From: Heliocidaris tuberculata
Taxonomy: Eukaryota > Echinodermata > Echinoidea > Camarodonta > Echinometridae
Reading direction: 5' to 3'
Length of the DNA stretch: 64,000 bases
Assembly (NCBI GenBank): GCA_025618425.1
Contig: CM046850.1
Span: 11,483,019-11,547,018 of the forward strand
Below are positions 36,568 to 49,460 of the stretch, in pieces. The first letter of the stretch is position 1. Each line of letters opens with the position of its first letter. The position numbers and the translations under genes were made by a program. The notes beneath the pieces are model-generated. The model saw only the letters and a list, made by a program, of their open reading frames with translations, was not told where the DNA came from and did not search any database.

Positions 36568-36581
36568 GGGGGGGGGGGGGG
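36568..36581 (+). repeat. G14 homopolymer
   Basis: Uninterrupted G run, one of many in the right half of the window. Confidence 0.9.
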
Positions 36582-36840
36582 TTGGATAAGGTATTGAGTG
36601 TCAAATGCATAAGAATCGAAATGGTAATGAAGGCTTGGCTGATTCTTTTGTTCATAAGGTTATTGGTCTATGAGTAATATTCAGAACAAAAGATTCTCCT
36701 CAAATGTTTTCTGGAATCATTTATTTACAGAAATGTGTGTTTAGAATAATTTTTCAAAAATTACCATAAATGAGAAAATACCATATGAAATTATGTGCTT
36801 TGGTCAGTTAACACAGATTTTCAGCTGTGTGGAAAATTGG

Positions 36841-37434
36841 TTAAAGGAGAATGAAACCCAGGGGGAAAAATCAACTTAAATGAAAAGAGAGGATAGAGAG
36901 AAGCAATTTAAAAAAAGTTCCATCAAAATTGGTTACAAAATGAGAAAGTTATGAAAGTTTGAAAAGTCTCAATTTACTTTCTATGGCGATCCTCAAATTG
37001 GCAATGTTGCTTCAAATGACAGGTTTTAGTAGTACATACTCTCAATATGTTTTGTGCACAAAATTTCATATTTTCTCCATTATCTCTATTAAAGATGATG
37101 CTTGTCTTTTTGTGAACTCAACATGCATGTATGTTGTGTCAAATACATTTCTTATATCTTGAGCTAAGAAGGAGACAAGCTGCACCTTGAGAGATAATGG
37201 GGAAAATATGAAATTTTGTGCACAAAACATATGAAGAGTTGTACTACTAAACCTGTCACTTTGAAGTATCATTGCCAATTTGAGGATTGCCATAGAAAGT
37301 AAATTGAGACTTTTCAAACTTTCATAACTTTCTCATTTCATAACCGATTTTGATGGAACTTTTTTTGAATTGCCCCTCTCTATCCTCTCTTTTCATTAAA
37401 ATTGATTTTCCCTAGGGTTTCATTCTCCTTTAAT
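36841..37434. mobile_element. Fold-back MITE, about 590 bp
   Basis: The left arm starts TTAAAGGAGAATGAAACCC and the right arm ends with its inverted counterpart (GGGTTTCATTCTCCTTTAA). The arms remain complementary inward for more than 200 bases each, including ATGAGAAAGTTATGAAAG and TTTGTGCACAAAA. The centre, near 37090-37180, is unpaired. Two overlapping small reading frames are mirror images of each other and are not genes. Confidence 0.8.
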
Positions 37435-37786
37435 GATTGTTCACTTTGTATCTGAAATGTACATGTAGAGGGGAGGGCTTTCATTTCTATTAGCGTTAAA
37501 CATAAAATCTGCATTTGAAATGGTTATGTATATACTGTATACTGTATAAGCAACTGGCACTGATTTTAAATGAGCAAGGTGATAGACATGTACCAAACAT
37601 TATCTAAATGATATTGCTATAATGTAAAATGGGTAAAATTATTTTGAAATGACAGTAGGGCTGTCATTAGTACTAATTTCCTCTGATATCAATGTCCAAA
37701 TTTTCTGACAGCCACAGGGGAGACATAATGTTCAAACAAGACTAAAGTTTTATGATGATTTCTCATTTCTTCTAGACCAAGATCAT

Positions 37787-37985
37787 TAAAGGGCAATCTA
37801 AGCTTGGTAGTAAGATGGGTTGTGTGAAAGCAGAAAAATAAAAACGGGATGGTGAAAGTTTGAAAGAATCACACACGGAATAAGAAAGTTATTGATGTTT
37901 GAAAAATGAGATCACTAAATCATAAATCTAAGCGAATCTCAAATCCGTAATTTGGTGAGACGTTTGTGATGTATAGGCGGTCAAC
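37787..37985 (+). repeat. Partial repeat of the AATAAGAAAGTTATTG type
   Basis: ATTAAAGGGCAATCTAAG followed by a GAAAGTTTGAAAGAATC / AATAAGAAAGTTATTGATG body resembles the fold-back families at 36841 and 63812. No second arm is seen, so the extent is approximate. Confidence 0.4.
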
Positions 37986-38295
37986 TGTCCCGTATGTCTA
38001 CACTAAAATATTATTACTTTGCGGTTTTCTCCTAAGTGCCTTTTCCCTCGGGGGCGGTACTCAAAATGTATTGTTGATAGTGCATATTGTTATATTGGGT
38101 CCTCATAAACCAAAAATATCCTACTGATAAATACATTTTTTAAGAACAAACAAAATGTGCCCCAATTGTGCAAATATGATATTCTTTACTTATTTTTAAA
38201 AAAATGCATGGATGGGTTCTAAGCAAACTAGGTAGAAGTAATGCTTAGGCAAGGAGGATCCAAATTAATCCGGATGGGGTACCTATCGCTCAGGA

Positions 38296-38313
38296 GGGGG
38301 GGGGGGGGGGGGG
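38296..38313 (+). repeat. G18 homopolymer
   Basis: Uninterrupted G run followed by GAGGGGAGG, a strong G-quadruplex candidate on the + strand. Confidence 0.9.
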
Positions 38314-38617
38314 AGGGGAGGTGGCTCCCCAGAGCCCCAGGGGCAATAATTTGATTTTTTTTTTTTTTACTTCTTCTTTGCTAGAATGTAAACAAACTAG
38401 GTAGGAATCATTCAAGTTTAAATATAGTACATTGCCTTCAAGGGATCTGAAGGGCAGCACCTGGAAAGTCCCAGTAGCAATTATTTCATGTTCTGCTTGT
38501 TTAAAACACACCCCTTAATTCTGAATAAACTTTACAGTCCAATGATTCTTGGGTGGAGGGGATTTAAGTTGTTCAAGTGGGGTACCTGGCACAGATGGGG
38601 GCTCAGGGGCAGCCCGT

Positions 38618-39009
38618 CTTAAAGGTACTTCATCCCGTTTGCAGACTTACACAAAATTCCACGAAAACTTTTAGTAGACATCCTGTAGATACTGCCTATA
38701 AAATTTCAAGGTCAAATGTTCCATTATAAGTAACTCCTTTGTAACTTGTAAGAAATTAAAATCTTGCTTTTGTCGCAGCAGGAGCTATTCAGACATCAAC
38801 GCAAGTACATGTACAGTAACGGTCAAAAAATAATTTTAAAGTGTTACCATATTGTTATTATTTCCTTACAATGTAATACTTAAAAGGAAATTACATGTAT
38901 ATTCATTTTTACATTTGCATATGTTTTCCAGTTGTAATTCTTTTGTAATTTACCACATACTCACACAACTTCAAAATTTAGGGCTGCAAAAGGGTTGAAG
39001 TACCTTTGA
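38618..39009. mobile_element. MITE with AAAGGTACTTCA terminal inverted repeats
   Basis: The left end AAAGGTACTTCATCCCGTTT is inverted at the right end as GGGTTGAAGTACCTTT. The interior is AT-rich without coding. It is about 390 bp long, typical of a non-autonomous DNA element. Confidence 0.65.
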
Positions 39010-40009
39010 GTGCCCCAACCTTTAATTTTTCACCAAATCAAAATGCTGCCCTGGTGATTGCACAATGCAGGTGAGATTGCCTTGGACATTTTACCTGTTC
39101 CTGTGTCTTTCAGAACAACTTGCCATTAAGGTTGGATTTCCCTTTAAGGAAATTCATCATCACTTATATTTAAAGTGTCATAAATATAATCATCTACAAA
39201 AAGAATCTGTCCATTAAATAATGCATCTTTTATTGACTGTAATGTTTGTGGTGCATAGCATAAACAGAACTTGTTAAAATGCCTTTATTCTCCTGAATGA
39301 AATACAATGTTAAAATAAGTGAATGTATATATGTGGAATAGAAAATCAACAAGTGCATTGGTACTTGTTTCTGGACAGTGGTGTCATATTACATACTGTC
39401 TGACATCCCATATTTAATTTTTCCTTGAAATTCCTATAAGAATGGGTGTGAAAAATTTGGGCAAGATAGGGAAACTCTGTCAACATACATCTTCTAACAC
39501 GCAAGCATTATTACTATTTGTGAACAACAGATTATTTTTTCATTATGAAGTTATGGTTTTTATGACAGTCAGTAAATTATGTGATAGTCTTCTTTGAATC
39601 ATAATTGGGTCTTTTATCAAATGATGTAAAGAACGAGGAGAATTTTCATTTGTTCCGTAAACAGATGCAACAATGAAAATATTAATAATGCTTATAGGCT
39701 TTGTTTACCCTGAATAGCCTTATCAGTAATAATACACTACTCTCTGAGGGCCCTGTAATCATATTACTTCCCTGGCTGTAGTACCACTCCACAGTGGTGA
39801 GCTCAGGCATTCAAGGAATTCCTTTCTCTCTGGTAACCATAAATTTAACCTGGTATGAGAGTGGCAAAGGTAGAATAATGTCTTGCTAGAGGAAATTCAA
39901 CCTGAACTTTGGTTATTGTTTTGGTTTATGCTATGATTATTTCTCTTCCTACCATTGTAATATTAGTTTTGTTCTCTCTTATACCTCTTAAATTTCTGTA
40001 TTTAAATAG
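39010..40009 (+). other. Non-coding AT-rich stretch, probably intronic
   Basis: No repeat structure or coding potential stands out. It ends in a pyrimidine-rich tract (GTTCTCTCTTATACCTC) and AG at 40008-40009, a good splice acceptor for the next block. Confidence 0.5.
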
Positions 40010-40172
40010 ACTATCCAGATATTCAACAAGTTCCAAATTACGTTCAACCAACGCTCAACAAACTTGACATCGATGGACTCACTGGGGATCTTCCTCATAC
40101 AACAACAGACTTCCCAACATATCTCAAGAATGGTGGAGGAAATTCATCACCAACATCACTGACTTGCAAAAG
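40010..40172 (+). CDS. Candidate internal exon, unknown family
   Basis: A 163-nt block has a good acceptor tract upstream and a perfect GTAAGT donor at 40173. Two frames compete. One is open throughout and includes TLNKLDIDGLTGDLPHTTTD. The other ends NISQEWWRKFITNITDLQK in phase 0, which joins without a break to IQVGHQGKPLP of the exon at 42464, but it has one TGA in its first half. The open frame leaves phase 2 and would meet a stop soon after 42464. So the exon may start at an internal AG near 40102, or the copy is damaged. Function is unknown. Confidence 0.4.
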
Positions 40173-40370
40173 GTAAGTTACAAGTATATATACATGTACA
40201 TATATATGTGATAAATTTATGTTCTAAGTCTGTAAGCATCAGCAACTCTTGTGGGTAAATTTATTCAATGTGAGAAATCATTTGGATTAGAAAAATAATC
40301 TGTGTATCTAAATTCATTGTGCTTCCTTATCAACTTCTTTTGTTGAAATAACTGCAGGGGTTTCAAAAAC

Positions 40371-40444
40371 TGTCTCCACCGTGAGTCAAACCTGGGTCTT
40401 TGGCCCTGTACACCAAATGCCTTAACCACTAGACCACAGAGGCA
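40371..40444 (-). pseudogene. tRNA-like repeat on the - strand
   Basis: The reverse strand shows box A TGGTCTAGTGGTTAAGGC, a TTTGG/CCAAA anticodon stem with an enlarged loop, and box B-like GGTTTGACTC. The acceptor strands TGCCTCT and GGAGACA pair with one mismatch and one wobble. The T-stem is poor and box B is off-consensus, so it is most likely a tRNA-derived repeat head or a tRNA pseudogene. Confidence 0.55.
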
Positions 40445-42015
40445 GGTGGAGTGGTATTTGGCTGCACCAGGTACAAACACCCACAGGCAGCCATTCCTAA
40501 TGCATGAATCTGGCATGGAGCTAGATAGACATGCTGCTTTGCATTGTTCAATACTCCCCTGTCCCTCAAAGAAAAGGAATAATTAACTGCTCAGGGGGTG
40601 GAAGGGCCTTTGCCTTTGGCATGCCTTGGCCTTGAGGATTCCAAGCCTTGATTATCTCCAGAAAATTCACAGCATTTCCAAGGCATACAGAAATTTGCTA
40701 TTTTTGCAAGGATTTTTTATTTTTATTTTTATTTTTTAATTATTTTGTGTGTGTGCAGTAATCCTATATCATGAGCTAATACAAGATCTAGATAATCGTG
40801 ATAAACTTGGGAAATGAATTCATGATTTACAAATTTTTAGATTATGATGGTGATGATGATAAGTATTATTATGATTAATATTATTAATTTTATTTGTTGT
40901 TGATGCTACCATCATCATAATCATTTATTATAAATGTTATGATGATGATGACGATGATAACGGTGAAACTACAGGTGCAGATTGGAACAAATGTACTTGC
41001 ATTTCTTGTCTCTCTGTGAACATTTTGTAAGTCAAAATTTGCAAACTTTGTTGAATTTGGTTAAGGGCTTCTGCTATATTATCCATTCCATGGTCATATG
41101 CAAAAAATTGTACTAAGTTTTAGTTATAGGCCTACATCTGTTTTTGTGTGCTTTGTTCGGAAGGGGGCAACTTGAATGGGGAGCGTCTCGCACAGGTGAT
41201 AACTGGGAACAGTTGTATGTAGGTCTTTGTCTGACCAAGCAACAACTTGTGCATGCCAAATCCTGCTAAACAAAAGAAACTGCCCCACCTGTGAAACAGC
41301 TGAACTGCATGTCTTGACATAAATAGGTTATATAAGTGTATGAAAGTATCTTCTTTTGAATGTACATGACTACAAAAATAGTTTATTATGAGAACAGCCA
41401 GTGTCATGCATTCCACATGTATCATGAGTGTCATCGTAGCTAGAATACTGGTCAGTGGGTATCTCACAAATAGCACTGCTCTGACATTACTTTGTTAAGA
41501 AAATGGCAGGCCCCATGGGATAATGTCTAGCAAGGAAACTGCAACTTTTTGAGACATTGTTCTCCTTCTTAAATAAACAAATAGGAGTAATTTTAAGAAA
41601 TTTGTAATAGGCTGACAATCATCTACATTTATAGGCTAATGCTTGTTTCCTTTCATTTCCCTTTAATGTGCAAAAAGAAATGAGGAGCAGAATATGTTTT
41701 ACAATAAAGGGCCTAGATTGCAACATCCAATTCTAATGTGTAGTTTCGTACCGGTAATTTTTAATAATATATTTTTATTTCTTACAATCATTACTTGCTT
41801 ATTTATTGAGATCATTATACTGAATGACATTCCATAGTGCCAACAAGGATATAACACTCTGATATAATGTCAAAAATCCTTTTCTATTTGCCTTTTATAC
41901 ATGAGATGAAATATAGCTAAGCTCTAATAAAAACTGGAATTTCAAGTAAATGAGATAAAATAAATTTGAAATCTTTTTAAAATCTGTATTCTGAGAACCA
42001 TCTTTAGCAAGATAT
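40445..42015 (+). other. Non-coding stretch, probably intronic
   Basis: Contains an ATGATGATG/ATTATT-rich patch (about 40840-40970) and otherwise ordinary AT-rich sequence. No supported gene. Confidence 0.5.
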
Positions 42016-42330
42016 TAAGGAGTTTTCGAATGTGTCAACGTGAATGCCGTCCTAGATCCTCCCAGCTACAATGGACTACTTTGTGTTAACTGCATACAAA
42101 GTAGGTGAAGCGAGGCACCGCTCTTTGTTCAAGAACGGCTCACCCATCTTCACGCCACGCTTTGTGCAAGGACGGCGCACCCGTACTCAAGCCAGTGGAC
42201 GGGTGAGCCATTCTTGCACAAAGCGCGGTGCCTCGATTCACCTACTTTGTATGCAGTCAACACAAAGCAGTCCATTGTAGCTGGGAGGATCTAGGACGGT
42301 GTTCACGTTGACACATTCAAAAACTCCTTA
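42016..42330. mobile_element. Fold-back MITE, 315 bp
   Basis: TAAGGAGTTTTCGAATGTG at the left is inverted at the right as CACATTCAAAAACTCCTTA. The arms stay complementary almost to the centre, including CCTAGATCCTCCCAGCTAC and TACTTTGTATGCAG. The centre carries tandem variants of GGACGG / GTGAGCC. The small reading frame inside is not a gene. Confidence 0.8.
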
Positions 42331-42463
42331 TTACCTCATCTGAGAGGTCTGAGAGACTCTCCCCCCACCTGTGCAGTACAGGATAGGAATATGTATCATG
42401 TTGGCCTTTTATTTATTCAATGAGTGACGGACATTAAATTTCAGTAATTTTACTTCATTGTAG

Positions 42464-42838
42464 ATTCAAGTTGGTCATCAGGGGAAGCCACTCCCTGCCT
42501 CCCATGTGCAGACTGGGGCAAGCTTTGACTCAATCACAGTCGGAATGCTTGTCGCAGTTCATCTGGAGGATGACACACCTCCTCCATACATCGGCCAAGT
42601 GAAGGAGAGGGAAGGAGACAACCTCACCATTGAATGGCTGAAAGGAGCGTACATGTACTTAAAGAAATGGGTCCCATGGATGATAGTAGCAGGTAGAAAT
42701 CTGCGGAAGATTCCACCCACAATAAGCAATGTTTCGTCATGCATTTTGTGGGATTTTCCTCTCCCTCCTGGTTCAAAAAAACTAACCAGTGCAGTTGTTA
42801 GCAAATTGAAAAGTAAATATGCAGAACTCAGGAAATAA
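42464..42838 (+). CDS. Terminal coding exon of an unrecognised protein
   Basis: The exon follows a TTTTACTTCATTGTAG acceptor and reads 124 codons to TAA, starting in phase 0. Residues 15-60 (VGMLVAVHLEDD, YIGQVKE, NLTIEWLKGAY) alternate in the way of a small beta-barrel such as a Tudor- or agenet-like fold, followed by KKWVPWMI. The tail (SCILWDFPLPPGSKKLT, then VVSKLKSKYAEL) looks like a short strand plus a helix. I do not recognise the family and infer no function. It is preceded by a fold-back MITE in the intron. AATAAA overlaps the stop codon and could act in 3' end formation. The upstream partner is probably the block at 40010-40172. An expressed gene or a recent retained copy are both possible. 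Confidence 0.65.
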   Translation: MQVGHQGKPLPASHVQTGASFDSITVGMLVAVHLEDDTPPPYIGQVKEREGDNLTIEWLKGAYMYLKKWVPWMIVAGRNLRKIPPTISNVSSCILWDFPLPPGSKKLTSAVVSKLKSKYAELRK

Positions 42839-45800
42839 AGAAATACATGTAATTTATGTAAATTTGTCAGAAAGCAGATTTTACCATGCAGGACAAAATC
42901 AGGTAGTCTGTGCACAGTTGTTATACTTACAAATGAAATGTGTAGATCACATTATAATAATACCCAAATTTTTATTTAATCACATATTTCACATCGTTAT
43001 TCTTTAATGTCAATCGTTAAAAAAATCATTTTTCAGTAAAATTAACTGAAATTAGTGTTTATACAGTGTGTACCCATCCCAGAACAGTTAGTATGAGCTC
43101 CCTTGAAAATGATTGAGGTATAACATTATTTCACACAACTCTTAGTTTTTAAGATGATTTAATATCACAACCTTGCTGTGATGCATGGGTGCATAATGTA
43201 TGACCCCCTAATACAAGTTTGTACAACATAATTGATATTAAAATGCATTCTAAATGACATTGCAGATTATTTTCACATTTTTTTTGCATCTGCATTTTTA
43301 GTTCTATTTCATTGCAACAGTGGTTGTTCAGTTCAGAGTAAATGGTGAGAGCAAAATCCCCTGTAAAGTCTTCTTCACATGGTAAACCACCACAACAAAT
43401 TATAACAAATTTTTCATATGAAGTGGGTGGAGAAAAAATGTCTGCATATAACAAGGTTCCCTTGAGCACTGACTCTTGTGTGTGATGACAGCAGTGTAAA
43501 TTTGAGTTAAATTTCAGACATTTATTTTTGGTGTGGCATTTTATTTTTTAAAAGAGTGGTTTACAGTGTCATCTTGGAAAATGGTTTTAGGGTGTAATCT
43601 CTACAAGGATGGAATTGATTTTGCTACCCTTGTACAAATGGTCTTCTGTCATGAGCACACCCCTCCCCCCATACTAGAAAAAAAAAGGATAAAAAAGTGT
43701 GATGCTATTACAATAAGCAATACCTTGTTTTATATATTTCTTTAAAACTATAAGAGCTATCCCAACAAATGTATCATTTTGAAGCTGAATTACATTGCTT
43801 CGTGGCTGCAATTTTCATTGGTGTGGGTTGTACAGAATGAGAGTAACAATTTAAAGTTGGAATGCCAGGGATGGTGCCGGAAGCAGCAGTGCTGGTACAA
43901 AGTCAATTGGGAAATTAATATTTTTTTGTGGAGTGTTTACAAAAATTTATTCTTATTCTAAGTCAAATCATAGCATGTGAATACAAATTTGTATGAAATT
44001 AAAGCTAAAATACAAAACACATGACCAAATTTTTAAAATCATATACATGTATGTACAAGCTTATTGTAAGATTGTGACAAGCTTGTATTTTATGAAATAC
44101 AATGTATGTATATTAGCAGAGCAAGCGTGGCAAGCGTGCTGCATATCATATTTTGTACAAAATCAGCCTGTTGGAAGTTAGTCGAGCAAGCTCAAAGCAA
44201 TATTGCAGCATACTTGTTACATCATGCTTGCTGCATGCCTGTTGTTCATGGGTCCTATTTCCAGTTTTTAAATTGTATAATGACTGTTCAATTTTTTTCA
44301 TTGCAAATGTTTTTCATTTTAATTTCATATATTGTGGATGTTTCCAAATGAATCTCAAATGTTATGTCATATGTTACAGTGACATATATGCTAATGGTTC
44401 ATGTGTAAACTTTAAAAATGCAAATAGGGCATACATAGTGGTTACCAGGCCAGAAATATGTTTTATCATGACAAATTAAGTATAACCACCCCCCCCCTAA
44501 AAATAAAAAAAACAAAAACACACACAAAAAGCAAACAAACAACAAACAAAACAAAACAAACAAAACAAAACAAAATCCACAATCTCTTAAATTTCAGTGG
44601 TACATGTATATTCATAAGATTTAAGAATATTTAGGCATTATTTCCTTTTAAAACAAAAAATACTTTTTTGGGGCAGAACATCCTAGCTTTAGGTCTCATC
44701 ACTTCATGCCGAAAACACCTCTGTTTTGATTTTTTTTTTTTTTTGGGGGGGGGGGGGATTAAATTGTGATGAATTAAACAAAAATAAGCAATATTAGGGT
44801 TTCCATGACCCTGTGACCTTTTCAAAGCAACGCTATAGGGGTGTTTTAAAAATGCACGAAAGTGTCATTTCCATTGTCTCTGAAAACAAAATGTGTATTC
44901 TGAATGTTATATAATATATCCTTATGTTTAATATGTATAAATGTTTCTAGTCATAACTAAAATAGATGCATTGAATACTAACACAGACTTATCAAATTAT
45001 TCACAGCAATAACAAATACTTATTTGTGCCATGTCTCTTATGTTTACACAGAATGTATTTTCTCTTCAAGGAGGGGACTATTTAGTAATACACTGTGAAA
45101 TTTTGCTGTGTATATCCCTAGTAGTCAAATGGGTTCTGATTCAGTTACTTATTGTAGTTACTAAATATGTTTTATGACTCTTCATTTTGCTTAAAATTAT
45201 GTTTAAAAGAAAATAAATATATTGTTCTGAATGTGATAGACCATATGCTGGACTTGTACAAATGGGGACATTTTGCATAATACTTTGTCTGTACTCAAAA
45301 AAATAGATTTGAAGAAGAAAGTGAAATATTCATTATTGCAATCATTCAGCATATTGCCTACGGGAACCAAGTAGTTTCTGAATTAAGCCTATAGGAATAA
45401 GAGAATGCAGTCGACAATGAGATAACAGCGCACATTGTGCGTGCCTAAATATAATGAAGGCATTTATTAATTAAATAATAGAGATATATCACTATTCTAA
45501 TCGCCTACAACATTATGAATAAAGATCAGCATGTGAATGTTATGTGGCATAATATCCCATGGTCATTTACTCTCATGATAAGCAGCGTTTTTCTGTATGA
45601 TAGATGCATCATTTCATGAAGACTTCACATTTTTACAATTTTCCAGCAGGAATGCCAGTTTCTTTCCTTGCCAGATTGTAACAAATTGCCGCAAGATTAC
45701 CACAAACCTGTCACTACATTGCATGCCATTTTCAATTTTGCCAGGAACTTGCCACAAGCTTTAGTTCTCTAAGAATCCATGAGATTTAATAGGGGCAGGC

Positions 45801-48278
45801 TGAAAACTCAAATTTTATATAGGTCAGCTGAGAATCATTGCACATATCACGAGACTTTATGGGATTTTGAAAACCTTAAAATTCATTCATTTGGTCTAAG
45901 TTACTAATGCACCCCCCCCCAAAATTATTATTAAATGCATAGGTTGAGATTGCTGTTGTAAATTTGTTACGCTCTTTTTTCCAGATTGTCAAATTTCTTC
46001 TTTTCACTACAAATAATTTTTGTTGGCATGTACAAGCTTCTTCTTTATTGTGGGAATACCGGTAATTTCCTAACTATTGCAGTGGACAAAATATCTGCCT
46101 ACAAAACAAGCATCAATTGCGTGATTTCATGAAGGGACCACGTCCGCCTCTTCTGATTTCCTCTGCTTTCCTTTTATAGACTTCTTAAGGCGGTTAGGCC
46201 CTTCTTCCTTTTATGTATTCAGTTGGCCTGTGAGGTACTGTATAAAGCACCCTTTGATTTCTGAAAGCTATTTACCTTTGTATTTATTTGATGTAGTCAT
46301 CCGAAAAAGTAATCTTATAGTATTACATTAGGGTAGCAGTCTTGGAATGATGGAAATACTACATGTACAAATCTCGTTATGAAGGAGCTCATGAGCCCAT
46401 TATGTGAATGGAAGATTCATGCATTCTTGAAAGACAATTGTGTGTTGTAACGTACATGTACTATGCAATCATTTGGGATGTTAAGCTATTCTTCTACTGA
46501 TCTACGGGTTAAGTAGCATTCGGTCGAGTAAAGCATAACACAATGATTGATTTTCAATAAGTAGTTAAATTTACGTCTACAGATTCAGAGAAGTTTGTTA
46601 CTTTTATGACTTTTTAATTCAAGAATTAATGAAATGTATAATATTTGACAAAAGATCTTTATCATTATGATTTTTGAAACCCCCATCGAAAAATAATTTA
46701 GAAAAATAACATGATTTCTGTTACAGGCTGTGGGATGGATATGCAATTTAAATGTACATCACTGTACTCCACAACACAAGTTCGCAAAATACGGGATATA
46801 CGATGGGGTACTGCAAATGCCCTTGGGTTGATCTTTCTAAAGTCTTTATCTTGTTCATCTATTTTGGAGTATAAGTTATGGTTACTATACACATCCCATT
46901 GTGTGCAGTGTCTTGATTTTCTAGGATTTATGTGTTACATTATATATCGAGTTATTGTGGGCATAAATTAAAAAAAAGTATTAGGATAAACATGTATGTC
47001 ATGATTGTTTTGTATCTCTTTGTGTGCGTGTGTGTGTGTGTGCTGGTGGTAGTGTGTGTGGGTGTGGGGTGGGAGGAGCATCAAAAAACAAAAAAAAGAA
47101 ACATTACCGGCAACCCTCTCGAACTTGTATATTGGAAAGAGTAAGAGAGAGAGAGAGGGGGGGGGGGAGCTGGTGGTGTTAGGGAGTGTGTGTGTGTGAC
47201 GTGTGTGTGGGTGTGTACGTTCTTTCTTCTTCCAATCTTTCTTTGTTATAATTGTTGATGGGGAGAAGGCTTGCATTGGATTATGTGAGGGAGGGGGCCT
47301 GATATTCTGAAAATTTTCTGACAAGCAACACTAATAAAAAGGGGGAAAAAAAGTCTTCCGCATTTTTTTGGTCTTTTTATTCCAAAACTCGATCTTTTTT
47401 GCGATGGAAGCCCCCCTACCCCCTGCCCCCCCCCCCCGATCCGCCCCAGGGGTATTGTAATCAATTTTAAAAGATAGCAACGTTTCTTGAATCCGTCCAG
47501 TGGCGTAAATAATTAATAATCCAATCTTTTCTTTTTTTCTCTCTTATCATGAATGTTTTTTTCTACCTTCAATTTCGAGGGACGATTCCTTTCCATTTCT
47601 TTTTATGTCTTTCTTTCTCTCTTTATTTCTTCTTTCTTTCATTTTTTTTCTATTCCCCTTCCTTTTATTTCTTTCCTTCTTTTTATTTTTTTTTTTTTGG
47701 GGGGGGAGGGGAGCGGAGGAGGGGGGGGGGTGGTCGTGGAACTTTTTAGAGGCTGCATCCCCCAAGCCCCCCACCAGTATACGCCCATGAATCCGACATA
47801 CTTGCAGTTACAATAATGTTCACCGATATCCCACTGAAACGCGTGTACTTATGACGATTTCGTAAAAAGCTGTCCTCGATCCACACAAAGTCTTTAAAAA
47901 AATCCACCTAGGAATCTCATGATGAAAATACAACGACGGTCTGTTGTGGCATAATTATTATATAAGAACATTATAGGATTTCTATGCACATAGCGGCATA
48001 GACGCTAGCTCCCTCATGCGGCGAATATCGGATAGATATGTGCGCGCGCAATTAATCCAAAATTCAAAAAGCAGCGGATATATCCGCGGAACACTACGAA
48101 GAGAAAAAACTACATTAGCTGATATAATTTCTGAGGAGGAGCTCAGCGATTAGTACGGTGCAGTAAAGAAGGTTACCATAATAGATGATCATCAACGTTA
48201 AGGTAAATTACTTTGTCTAAATGAGTACAACGCTAACGTAATAATTTCTTCCGCTTCTAGACATAAAATGGCATTTTC

Positions 48279-48433
48279 GTGGTTGAGGAATCCACCATTC
48301 ACTCCGCACACAGAAGAGAAGCGCTTCATTTGCGTCACACGCATTGGTGTCCTCTCTTTCCACTCACATGCACATAAATAGAGAGCAAGCGTGTGCGTGT
48401 AATTGTAAACGAATGAGTGGCTCCCTCAACCAC
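48279..48433. repeat. Short imperfect inverted repeat
   Basis: GTGGTTGAGGAATCCACC at the left is matched by the inverse of GGCTCCCTCAACCAC at the right, about 155 bp end to end. It may be a small MITE. No flanking duplication is obvious. Confidence 0.4.
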
Positions 48434-49300
48434 AATATAGCCCCCAAATGAATTACATCATATTGATTGAGTGGAGTAATATCTCATAATAATAGATCTA
48501 ATTTATCACAGACCCAAAACCTAGTAGGGTCTACCTACACCCACTCGTACTCGTAGTCATAGGCCCTTGCCTATGTGGGACTGTGCCCAACATTCACGGT
48601 TGCAGCAGTCAAAAACAGACAAAAGAGTCTAAGCAAGATTCGATTTCCTTAAATTTGCTAACAAAGTTAGATTACCTGATTCAGGGACTCTTCAACTCTT
48701 ATTGTGCCACGAATTTGGGGATTCAGAGTTGAAAGTGAAATTTTAAATAATTATTTTCCTCTCATGTGTGAATGATCTAGACTGGAAAAAGGCCCGCTGA
48801 TACACACAAAAGCTATTGAAGGCTGAAGCCTATCCACCCGTAAAAGCTAGTCTGGAGTACAAGGTTATCTTCAGATTTAGCTTGTACATGTATAAGTGAC
48901 ACACACCGCACACGTAATAGATCGAGACTTGTTCACAAAGTTATTCAAATTTTATGGATGTTGGATGTTTCTTTCGTGGGGATCCAAGTAAGTTAGCTGA
49001 GTCTAACGAGGTATTCCATTAAACCTGTTATTAATGAATGAACTACAATACTTGGAATCCACTTTGCAAACATTACTTGTTGCTATGACTGACAAGTATC
49101 TGACAAGCTTTTAAGTTGTCGAGAACAACCTTTGTTTTAAAAGTATATGCATGAAATTAGAATAAATTTGTGAACAGGTCTACACTTATCCAATGAACAA
49201 TAGGCTACTGTTTGTCTTGATGGGTTATGTATACATATTTTTTATCCGGACAAGATACTGTAATTTGAACAAGCTGGCATGCTATTTTTCAAGAATCTTT

Positions 49301-49460
49301 TAAAGGGGAAGTCCACCCTCATTACAAGTTGGTTTTGAAAGGAGCAGAAGAATTATGGTTTGAGCAAAATGCGTTACGAAATAAGAAAGCTATGATTTTT
49401 TAAAGTTGCAATCAACCTGATCAAACACAAATGGCAGTGGCAGATCCATGAATTTGAAAA
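49301..49460 (+). repeat. Partial copy of the AAGTCCACCC repeat family
   Basis: TTTTAAAGGGGAAGTCCACC followed by an AAGTTGGTTTTG body and AATAAGAAAGCTATG resembles the repeat at 63812-64000. It is truncated, with no second arm. Confidence 0.5.

Noticed and set aside
42071..42280. 70-residue frame containing TRTQASGRVSHSC
   Set aside because: It lies wholly inside the fold-back MITE at 42016-42330.
47547..47816. Frames rich in F/S/L or K/R near 47.5-47.8 kb
   Set aside because: Low-complexity pyrimidine tract (TTTCTTTC) and its complement.
48954..48988. Short ATG exon (MDVGCFF...) ending at an AAGTAAGT donor
   Set aside because: Only about a dozen codons, and its phase does not fit the acceptor at 50830. 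Not enough to support an exon.
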